From NCBI GenBank assembly GCA_016191395.1, contig JACPOS010000002.1:1-64000 (forward strand): 64,000 nt of DNA. The letters run 5' to 3'. The notes beneath the pieces were generated by a model. That model had not been told where the DNA came from and ran no database searches. It saw only the letters and a list, made by a program, of their open reading frames with translations. How positions within the stretch are numbered: the first letter of the stretch is position 1; each line of letters starts with the position of its first letter. This DNA is from Chloroflexota bacterium (GTDB taxonomy: Bacteria > Chloroflexota > Limnocylindria > Limnocylindrales > CSP1-4). The translations under genes and the position numbers were made by a program. Below are positions 58,358 through 64,000 of this stretch, piece by piece.

Positions 58358-59071
58358 ATGCGCAGCCTCCTCGGGTTCATCGCATTCGTCACCGTCGTCA
58401 TCGTGCTGGTCGCGGCACTTGCGATCCCGGCGATCGTGGCGCCGATGGTCGCCTCGGCGGTTCGCGCCGCGTCACCGTTCGGGACCCAGCCGCTCGACGT
58501 CACCGTCGACGTCAACGTGCTCGGCCTCATCCGTGGGTTCGTGAGCGAGATCCGGATCTCCGGCACGAACCTCTCGCGCGACGAGGTCAAGATCGGGTCG
58601 CTGGGGCTGACGGTGCGCGGGACCGGCATCGGGGACCACGCCTTCTCCGAGGTGCTCGGCGGACTGGATTCCGTCGCGATCCCGCTGGGGGACGGCGCGT
58701 CGGTCGACGTCGACCGAATCGCCCTGTCGGGCTCGTCCTCGGCGCTGACCGGCACGGCATCGTTGGATCGGATCGCCGCGCTCGCGTTCATCAACCGTTC
58801 CTTCGCCGATCAGGGCGTGGCCGTCTCCGACGTCACCCTGACCAACGGCGGTGTCTCGGTCGTCATCCTCGACCAGCGCGTCCAGCTTGCGATCGGCGTT
58901 GCCGACGGGGCCCTCGTCGTGCCGGACATGCTGGGCGCCGGAACACTGGAGCTCCTCGCCCCGCAGCCGGACGATCCGTGGCGGCTCACCGGCGTCACCG
59001 TCACGACGAGTGGCATGACCATTGTCGCGTCGATCGATGCGGATCGGGTGCTGGCCCTACCGACGAGGTAG
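58358..59071 (+). CDS. LmeA/DUF2993-like phospholipid-binding protein
   Basis: 237-residue exported or membrane-anchored protein. An N-terminal hydrophobic helix (about residues 3-32) is followed by a beta-rich domain in which VDVNVLGLIRGFVSEIRISG and VKIGSLGLTVRGTGI resemble the repeated strands of DUF2993. The mycobacterial member LmeA binds phospholipids in the periplasm. It follows the macroglobulin-like gene on the same strand, so both may act at the envelope. Confidence 0.65.
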   Translation: MRSLLGFIAFVTVVIVLVAALAIPAIVAPMVASAVRAASPFGTQPLDVTVDVNVLGLIRGFVSEIRISGTNLSRDEVKIGSLGLTVRGTGIGDHAFSEVLGGLDSVAIPLGDGASVDVDRIALSGSSSALTGTASLDRIAALAFINRSFADQGVAVSDVTLTNGGVSVVILDQRVQLAIGVADGALVVPDMLGAGTLELLAPQPDDPWRLTGVTVTTSGMTIVASIDADRVLALPTR

Positions 59072-59130
59072 CTGGAGGCGAGCTCGACACCGACCCGGTG
59101 GATCCCGGGGGCGCGATCTCGGGCAAGGTG

Positions 59131-60069
59131 CTACGCGGTCTTGCGGCGGCGCGCGGGACGCTCGCCCTCAGCGTCGCCCGTCTTGAAGGCGGCCTTGGTC
59201 TCCTTCGCGGCTGCCTTGCCCTTGGCGGCTCGCTGCTCCTTGGCCTCGGTGACAGAAACCGGCCTGCCGGTCCTCGCCTCGCGCGCGGAGGTGGCCGCGT
59301 TGACGCTCGCCTGGAGCGCGGCCATCAGGTCCACGAGCTTCGTCGGCTCTTCGGCCGGCGCGACCTCGACGGTCTCGCGGCCCTCGATCTTGGACTCGAT
59401 CACCTGCATCAGGGCCTCGCGGTACTCATCGCGGTAGGCGGCGGGGTCGAACGTGCCGGTCATCGCCTCGATGAGCTGGGCGGCCATCTGCTTCTCGGCC
59501 GGCTTCAGCTCGATCTCCTCGGTGGGGATGTCCAGCTCACCCAGCGCACGAATCTCGTCCGGCCAGTACAGCGTTGAGAGCAGCATCGTGTTGTCGAACG
59601 GATCGAGCGCGGCGAGGACCTCGCGGTCGCGGATCACGATCTTGCAGATCGCCGTGAGGCCCTTGTCGGCGAGGACGTCCTTGAGCAGCGCGAACGCCTT
59701 GCGGCCGACCCGATCGGGCTCCAGGTAGTAGGCCTGCTTGACGAATCGCGTCTGGCTCTCCGCCTCCGCCGAGTCGACGAACTGCTCGATCTCGATCGAG
59801 CGAACGGTCTTGAGCGGGAGCTTCTCCAGGTCCTCGTCGGTGATCACGACGTACTTGTCGGGGGCGTATTCGTAGCCCTTGACCGTGTCGGTCCGCGAGA
59901 TGATCTCGTCCTCGACCGGACAGAAGATCTTCATCTGGATCCGGGACAGGTCCTCGGCATGGAGCATGTTGAAGCTCACGCCGGGGCGAGATTCAGTGGC
60001 CAGGTACAGCTTGACCGGGATGGTCACGAGGCCGAACTGGATGGCCCCTTTCCACATGGAGCGCGCCAC
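59131..60069 (-). CDS. ku: Ku protein (non-homologous end joining)
   Basis: 312-residue bacterial Ku that forms a homodimeric ring on DNA ends and recruits LigD. Text typical of the family: MWKGAIQFGLVTIPVKLYLA, GYEYAPDKYVVITDEDLEKL, KQAYYLEPDRVGRKAFALL and FDNTMLLSTLYWPDEIR. The C-terminal 60 residues are Lys/Ala-rich (AKGKAAAKETKAAFK), as in Ku proteins that use a basic tail for DNA binding. GTG start at 60069 with GAGGGAGA before it; TAGAGT at 60117-60122 is the probable promoter. Confidence 0.95.
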   Translation of the reverse strand: MARSMWKGAIQFGLVTIPVKLYLATESRPGVSFNMLHAEDLSRIQMKIFCPVEDEIISRTDTVKGYEYAPDKYVVITDEDLEKLPLKTVRSIEIEQFVDSAEAESQTRFVKQAYYLEPDRVGRKAFALLKDVLADKGLTAICKIVIRDREVLAALDPFDNTMLLSTLYWPDEIRALGELDIPTEEIELKPAEKQMAAQLIEAMTGTFDPAAYRDEYREALMQVIESKIEGRETVEVAPAEEPTKLVDLMAALQASVNAATSAREARTGRPVSVTEAKEQRAAKGKAAAKETKAAFKTGDAEGERPARRRKTA

Positions 60070-60116
60070 GGATCTCCCTCAGGTTCGCGCTCGCATGCTC
60101 GCACGAGCGGAGCGCG

Positions 60117-60122
60117 ACTCTA
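60117..60122 (-). promoter_or_regulatory. Predicted -10 box of ku
   Basis: TAGAGT on the minus strand, about 48 nt before a GTG with a GGGAGA ribosome site. Leadered class. Confidence 0.4.
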
Positions 60123-60181
60123 CCACCGCCCCGCAAACGCCCGGACCTACGGCACCACCTCCGGGGCGTGTCGAATCCGCT

Positions 60182-60451
60182 TCAGACGCGCCTGGTGTCG
60201 GTCTCCACGACGGGCCACTGCTCGATCCGCTTGTCCAGCTTCTCCGCGTAGGCGTTGATCGGAACAATCTTGCGCCCGGTGCCCGACCGCGACCAGAACA
60301 ACCCGGTTGGATCCCAGCGCACGAGCAGCACCATGACGATCCCGGGCGCGAACCCGAGGACCCAAGGCATGTCCATGAGCCCGACGATCAACCCGCCTGC
60401 CTGCCAGCCGGCCAGGAACCACAGGATGCTGGCGAGATTGCGCTTGTTCAT
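60182..60451 (-). CDS. Small membrane protein, 89 residues
   Basis: Two hydrophobic segments (ASILWFLAGWQAGGLIVGLM and PWVLGFAPGIVMVLLVRW) with a basic N-terminus, followed by a soluble tail ending in TDTRRV. No known family recognised. ATG at 60451, with CATTCT 6 nt upstream. It lies between ku and the PD-(D/E)XK-like gene, all on the minus strand, but with separate promoter signals. Confidence 0.55.
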   Translation of the reverse strand: MNKRNLASILWFLAGWQAGGLIVGLMDMPWVLGFAPGIVMVLLVRWDPTGLFWSRSGTGRKIVPINAYAEKLDKRIEQWPVVETDTRRV

Positions 60452-60509
60452 GCCCCGAGAATGCGCGGCCCCGTTGCGCCCTGCGAGCCGTACCTTCGTA
60501 CCGGCCTGA

Positions 60510-61766
60510 TCAGCGAGTCGGCGCGAGCTCCCGCTCTGCGCGGCTGATCCACGCGAGCACGGCTTCGCGGAGCTTGTCCAGCCCCGCAGACACTGCGGCT
60601 GACGTGGAGCCGATGTTCGAGAGCTGCACCTTGAGGCTGCGAATCGCCTCGAGCGCCTCGCGAATGGCGGTGAGCGACGCCTGGACCTCGCCGAGGTCAA
60701 CCTCTGCCTCCGATTCGCGGAGCGTCGCGAGCGCGAGCAGCCGAGCCAGCCGGACCGCGGCCAGGAGGGTGGCCGGATCCGGGTCCGCCGGGTCGATGAC
60801 CGCGTAGACGTCACCCGCACGGATATCGAACGGCGCGATGCCCGTGGGTGCGTGCTCCGGGGTGAACACGACAAGGGCGGCCGCCGCGTCGCGGTTCGTC
60901 TTCGCGGCGCGGAGCTCGTCGCGCATCTCGCGGCCCGACATGCGACGGTCCTTCGCCTCGATGACCACGCGCAGGTCGCAGCCGCGGGCGAGGTCCGGGT
61001 CCAACGTCAGGACGAAGTCGCCCTTCTTGGAGCGCCCCGCGTCGCCCGCGTCCGTCCCGGTCCGTTCCAGCAGGTCATTCGCGCCCCGCGCGATGTCGCC
61101 GAGCATGCCCTCCAGCAGATCCTCGAAGTCCGCGCCCTTGGCCGCAGACCTGGAGCGCTCGCCCGCGCGCGCCGCCTGTGCTGCCTCGATGGCGACGAGC
61201 TTCTCGTGGAGCGCCTTGAAGCCGTTGTCCACCTCCATGCGGAACTGGTGGAGCGGCGAGTTCATGCGGGTTGGGTCCAGGAGCTGCGCGAGGCGCGAGC
61301 CATCGCCGTCGAAGTAGGTCTCCAGCATGGTGCCGATGCGGCCGATGGCGGAATCGCGCCGGCGCGGGTCGAACAGCTCGTCCACCATCGACCTGAGCTT
61401 GCCGCGGTCGCCCAGGAACGCCTCCAGCGTGCGCGGCAGGCGCCCACCGTCGTCGCCGAAGTTGGCCCGGAGCACCTGCTCCAGCGCGGCCGCGGCCTGC
61501 TCGTTCGCGGCCCGACTCTGGTCTGCGAACCGGTCGAACTCCGCGCGCACCGCGTCCACGTTCAGCGTCACGCCGACACTCTGGAGCGCCGTGAGGCCGA
61601 TGCGCAGGGCGCGCTCCACGAGGATGGCGTGGTCGTCCATCGGCTGGGCGCCGAGCCAGGCGGCCAGCGTGCCGTCGGTCAGCTGCAGCCGCTCGACATC
61701 GATGCGGTCGCCCGCCACGCGAACGGCCGGCTGGGCGCTCGGGAAACTGACGATTCGGGCTTCCAT
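60510..61766 (-). CDS. PD-(D/E)XK nuclease-like protein with helical N-terminus
   Basis: 418-residue protein. Residues about 40-205 are helical and partly coiled-coil-like. A nuclease-fold signature follows: Glu215 in GADFEDLLEGML, Asp250 in KKGDFVLTLD, and Glu270-x-Lys272 in VVIEAKDRRMS. This fits the E...D...E-x-K core of PD-(D/E)XK enzymes, with a later helix MRDELRAAKTNRDAAAALVV. A second helical stretch ends the protein. Architecture recalls RmuC-type proteins, but I do not claim that family. An alternative GTG start at 61796 adds 10 residues. It is separated from ku by a small membrane-protein gene. Confidence 0.65.
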   Translation of the reverse strand: MEARIVSFPSAQPAVRVAGDRIDVERLQLTDGTLAAWLGAQPMDDHAILVERALRIGLTALQSVGVTLNVDAVRAEFDRFADQSRAANEQAAAALEQVLRANFGDDGGRLPRTLEAFLGDRGKLRSMVDELFDPRRRDSAIGRIGTMLETYFDGDGSRLAQLLDPTRMNSPLHQFRMEVDNGFKALHEKLVAIEAAQAARAGERSRSAAKGADFEDLLEGMLGDIARGANDLLERTGTDAGDAGRSKKGDFVLTLDPDLARGCDLRVVIEAKDRRMSGREMRDELRAAKTNRDAAAALVVFTPEHAPTGIAPFDIRAGDVYAVIDPADPDPATLLAAVRLARLLALATLRESEAEVDLGEVQASLTAIREALEAIRSLKVQLSNIGSTSAAVSAGLDKLREAVLAWISRAERELAPTR

Positions 61767-61812
61767 GACGGCAACCTTGGGCGCCGCCTGTGACACCTAC
61801 GCTGTCACGACC

Positions 61813-62298
61813 TCAGGGCCGCCGCTCCTTGATCGCCGTCGATGAGAAGACGATCTCGCCGCCGACGCGCGACTCGATGCGAACCGGGGCGCCGGGCCGC
61901 GACATGGCGAACCAGAAGGTGTCGACGGTGTCGCCGCCCACCCGTGTGTACCGCCGTCCCTCGAACCTGCCCATCGGGATCTCGACCTCGACCGGATCGA
62001 TCGTCGTCGCATCGGTTGGCATCGATGCGTGGTCCTGCAGCTCGAGCCAGGTCGCGCGGGCCTGTTCTCGCTCCGTCAGCGCCACGCCCTCGGGTGACTC
62101 GGTCCAGACCTCGTACGCGCCGCCCTCGGCGTTGGCGGACAGGTTCCTTCGGACGAAGACGTACGGCTCGGCACCCGCGCGGGTGATGAGCGATCGAACC
62201 TCGAGGCCCGGCGCGAAGGCATCGCGAATCTCGGCGGCACTGAACGGCGTCGGGTGGTGATCCGGCCGGAGCCGGTGGCCATCCGGATCTTCGGCCAC
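61813..62298 (-). CDS. Unknown protein encoded with HIU hydrolase, 161 residues
   Basis: Starts with GTG 4 nt after the uraH stop codon, so it is surely co-translated with uraH. It has no membrane segment and appears beta-rich (GGAYEVWTESPEGVAL; MGRFEGRRYTRVGGDTVDTF; APVRIESRVGGEIVFSSTAI). It does not resemble OHCU decarboxylase or uricase, the enzymes that would flank HIU hydrolase in urate breakdown. No family recognised. Spacing to the PD-(D/E)XK-like gene downstream is about 46 bp. Confidence 0.6.
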   Translation of the reverse strand: MAEDPDGHRLRPDHHPTPFSAAEIRDAFAPGLEVRSLITRAGAEPYVFVRRNLSANAEGGAYEVWTESPEGVALTEREQARATWLELQDHASMPTDATTIDPVEVEIPMGRFEGRRYTRVGGDTVDTFWFAMSRPGAPVRIESRVGGEIVFSSTAIKERRP

Positions 62299-62302
62299 GC
62301 GC

Positions 62303-62665
62303 TCAGCTGCCCCGATAGGTCGTCATCGAGTACGGGGCGAGGAGCAGCGGCACGTGATACGAGCGGGACACGTCGTCGACCCGCAGGTCGAGGGTGATGC
62401 GCCGGAAGAATCGATCGTCTTCAGCCTCGGCGACCGTCCGACCCGACAGGATGAACTCGAGGCGGTAGTCGCCCGGCGACATCGGTCGATCGAGGAGATC
62501 GCGGATCCGGCCGTCTGCGTCGGTGAGCGCCTGCGTCAGGCGGATCGGGCGGGCATCCTCACCGAGCTTGAACAGCGACACGTGGACGCCGACTGCCGGC
62601 ATTCCCGTCTCGGTGTCGAGCACGTGCGTCGAGATCGTGGGTGTTCCCGCGGCGGCGTCGGCCAC
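62303..62665 (-). CDS. uraH: 5-hydroxyisourate hydrolase
   Basis: 120-residue transthyretin-related enzyme that hydrolyses 5-hydroxyisourate, the product of uricase, to OHCU. The N-terminal motif [14 protein letters not shown] with catalytic His, the central [12 protein letters not shown] with Arg, and the C-terminal signature YRGS are all present. GTG at 62665 has AGGAGG 5 nt upstream. It is divergent from the DUF3830 gene with only 14 bp between start codons. Confidence 0.95.
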   Translation of the reverse strand: MADAAAGTPTISTHVLDTETGMPAVGVHVSLFKLGEDARPIRLTQALTDADGRIRDLLDRPMSPGDYRLEFILSGRTVAEAEDDRFFRRITLDLRVDDVSRSYHVPLLLAPYSMTTYRGS

Positions 62666-62666
62666 C

Positions 62667-62672
62667 TATCCT
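62667..62672 (+). promoter_or_regulatory. -10 box of the DUF3830 gene overlapping the uraH ribosome site
   Basis: TATCCT on the plus strand, 7 nt before the DUF3830 ATG. Its complement AGGATA forms part of the AGGAGGATAG ribosome site of uraH on the other strand. The same bases thus appear to carry two functions on opposite strands. Confidence 0.5.
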
Positions 62673-62679
62673 CCTGCGC

Positions 62680-63102
62680 ATGAGCCAACTGAAGATCAGC
62701 GTCGGCGACCTGCACTTTAGCGCCCGCTGGGAGCCCGGGGCACCGCAGACGATCGAGGCGATCCGGCGGATGCTGCCGATCGACTCGAAGCTGATCCACT
62801 GCCGCTGGTCCGGCGAGTCCACGTGGATCCCGTACGGGGAGTTCCGCCCGGGCATCGACTACGAGAACCACACCTCGCATCCGGCGCCGGGCATGCTGGC
62901 GATGTATCCCGGCGGGATCAGCGAGTGCGAGATCTTCTTCCCGTACGGCGCGTGCACGACGTCGTCCAAGGTCGGGCAGCTTGCCGCCAACCATTTCGCG
63001 TCGATCGTCCCGGATGACGGTTGGGCCGATCGATTGCGCGAGGTCGGTCGTCGCGCTCTCTGGGAGGGCGCCCAGCCGATCCGTATCGAGGAAGTCGCCT
63101 GA
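62680..63102 (+). CDS. DUF3830 family protein (cyclophilin-like fold)
   Basis: 140-residue protein with [40 protein letters not shown] and [15 protein letters not shown], matching DUF3830 by recall. The family is assumed to have a cyclophilin-like fold and often lies next to hydantoinase or amidohydrolase genes in nitrogen-ring catabolism. No reaction is known. ATG at 62680 supported by TATCCT. It overlaps the next gene by one base (TGATG). Confidence 0.75.
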   Translation: MSQLKISVGDLHFSARWEPGAPQTIEAIRRMLPIDSKLIHCRWSGESTWIPYGEFRPGIDYENHTSHPAPGMLAMYPGGISECEIFFPYGACTTSSKVGQLAANHFASIVPDDGWADRLREVGRRALWEGAQPIRIEEVA

Positions 63103-63284
63103 TGGAGATGTTCGTGGCGATCGGCCTGGCGATCGTCGTCCTGGTGGTCCTGCTGAGGCAGGGTCGCCGAGGCAGCGGCGGTCCGGATGCGCTGACCCGG
63201 GGCCTGCCCGATGACCTCCGCGACAAGAACACGGGGCTAGGCAGCCTGCCCAACGATGGCCGCCCCTGGGGCGGAGGCAACTGA
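63102..63284 (+). CDS. Small protein with one membrane helix, 60 residues
   Basis: The N-terminal half is a membrane helix (MFVAIGLAIVVLVVLL), then a basic stretch RQGRRGSGG and a Gly/Pro/Asp/Asn-rich tail (GLGSLPNDGRPWGGGN). No known family. It is coupled to the DUF3830 gene by TGATG and to the hydantoinase gene by CTGA, so it is made with both. It could anchor or regulate its neighbours; nothing else supports a function. Confidence 0.55.
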   Translation: MEMFVAIGLAIVVLVVLLRQGRRGSGGPDALTRGLPDDLRDKNTGLGSLPNDGRPWGGGN

Positions 63285-64000
63285 TCGACCTCGTCGTTCG
63301 CGGCGGGACGGTCGTCAACGCGACGGGAGCGCGCCGCGCGGACATCGGGATCCGCGCGGGGTCCATCGTCGCGGTGGAGACGAACCTCGGCGCGCTCGCA
63401 GCCGGCGGCGCGGTCAAGGTGATCGATGCGACGGGGCTGCTCGTGCTGCCGGGCGCCGTCGACGTCCATACGCACACGCGCGTGGCCACCGACGCGGAGC
63501 CGGACCGGTTCTTCCAGGACTCGATGGCGGCGGCGTACGGAGGCACGACGACGTTCCTCGCGTTCAACAACCCCGGCACCGGATCGTCGCCCGCCGCGGA
63601 GCGGTCGCTCCTCGCCGGTTTGCGCGAGTGGCGGGCGGCCACGGCGCGGGATTCGGCGATCGACTACTCGGTGAGCCTCGCCATCAGCGGGCATATGGAC
63701 GACCCGATCGCCGAGCTGCCCGCGATGGTCGACGAGGGCGTCGCGACCGCGAAGGCATTCATGGTCTTCGACTTCCGGCTCGACGAGCGACGGATCTACG
63801 AGGCGATGCGGGTCCTTGGCTCGCGCGGCGGGATGCTGCAGGTCCATTGCGAGGATCCCGTGCTCATCGACACCGCGGTCGCCGACGCGCTCGCCCGCGG
63901 TGATACCGCGCCCCAGTTCCACGCCTCGACACGCTCGACCGAGGCGGAGGCCGTCGCGACGCACCGCGTCATGGCGTTCGCGCGCGCCGCCGACGTGCCG
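63281..64000 (+). CDS. Hydantoinase / dihydropyrimidinase family amidohydrolase (3' end outside window)
   Basis: At least 240 residues of a zinc amidohydrolase that opens cyclic amides. DLVVRGGTVVNATG opens the fold, LVLPGAVDVHTHT contains the H-x-H metal motif, VATAKAFMVF the lysine expected to be carbamylated, and MLQVHCEDP a further His. No ATG, GTG or TTG occurs in frame between an upstream stop and residue 1; the only close candidates are CTG at 63281 (overlapping the preceding stop as CTGA) and CTG at 63266. A substrate such as allantoin, hydantoin or dihydropyrimidine is possible; the uraH neighbour favours the purine route. Confidence 0.85.
   Translation, partial: MIDLVVRGGTVVNATGARRADIGIRAGSIVAVETNLGALAAGGAVKVIDATGLLVLPGAVDVHTHTRVATDAEPDRFFQDSMAAAYGGTTTFLAFNNPGTGSSPAAERSLLAGLREWRAATARDSAIDYSVSLAISGHMDDPIAELPAMVDEGVATAKAFMVFDFRLDERRIYEAMRVLGSRGGMLQVHCEDPVLIDTAVADALARGDTAPQFHASTRSTEAEAVATHRVMAFARAADVP

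Noticed and set aside
61813-62298. OHCU decarboxylase assignment
   Set aside because: None of the expected His/Pro/Phe motifs were seen. The only support was adjacency to uraH.

Overview
This is a gene-dense, very GC-rich bacterial chromosome segment with one tRNA, a partial insertion sequence at the left edge and no rRNA, CRISPR array or prophage. Several traits go together: an archaeal-type class I lysyl-tRNA synthetase, a K+-independent proton pyrophosphatase, Ku/LigD end joining, Lhr and Nei repair proteins, cyanophycin synthesis, and many leaderless-looking genes with a TANNNT box 6-10 nt before the start codon. They suggest a Chloroflexota lineage (Limnocylindria-like) or an actinobacterium. 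This assignment is inference; no marker gene in the window settles it.

Layout. 1-141: end of an IS3-family element. 224-7497 (minus): tRNA-Ser, serS, lysS, greA, then argR, uppP and hppA. 7661-10522 (plus): signal peptidase I with a 7-codon upstream ORF, then two membrane proteins, one resembling the proton-pumping subunits of complex I. 10557-15083 (minus): ndk, a repeat protein, an M16 peptidase, a purine-type permease and an unknown protein. 15185-19842: CoA pathway (coaX-coaBC-panB, then panC), interrupted by a divergent tag glycosylase. 19849-24450 (minus): RidA, a DRTGG-domain protein, an unknown protein, glutamate dehydrogenase, DegV. 24576-27508 (plus): MFS transporter, small four-cysteine protein, AzlC/AzlD exporter.

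27505-34846 is a nitrogen-polymer locus: RidA-like protein, M20 peptidase, a Mur ligase shaped like cyanophycin synthetase without its ATP-grasp domain, full-length cyanophycin synthetase and cyanophycinase. Synthesis, depolymerisation and a candidate dipeptide-cleaving step lie side by side. 34918-42573 (minus): MFS transporter, then an lhr-nei-glutamine amidotransferase operon. 42844-50158: histone-deacetylase-like protein and TatA (divergent), DUF255 thioredoxin protein, a C39-like protein, MFS exporter, LLM oxidoreductase, GyrI-like protein. 50246-61766: NHEJ enzymes LigD and Ku, flanking a giant alpha-2-macroglobulin-like protein and a DUF2993 protein, followed by a small membrane protein and a PD-(D/E)XK-like protein. 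61813-64000: purine-catabolic genes (HIU hydrolase, unknown, DUF3830, small protein, hydantoinase cut by the window end).

The most unusual signals are in expression architecture. A 14-bp tandem array links the M20 and RidA genes as a chain of four 5-codon ORFs, each overlapping the next by GTGA. Five divergent gene pairs have back-to-back promoters in which each -10 box lies at or near the other's -35 position. One stretch appears to act both as a Shine-Dalgarno on one strand and a -10 box on the other, between uraH and the DUF3830 gene. Start codons below were chosen using these promoter and ribosome-site signals together.
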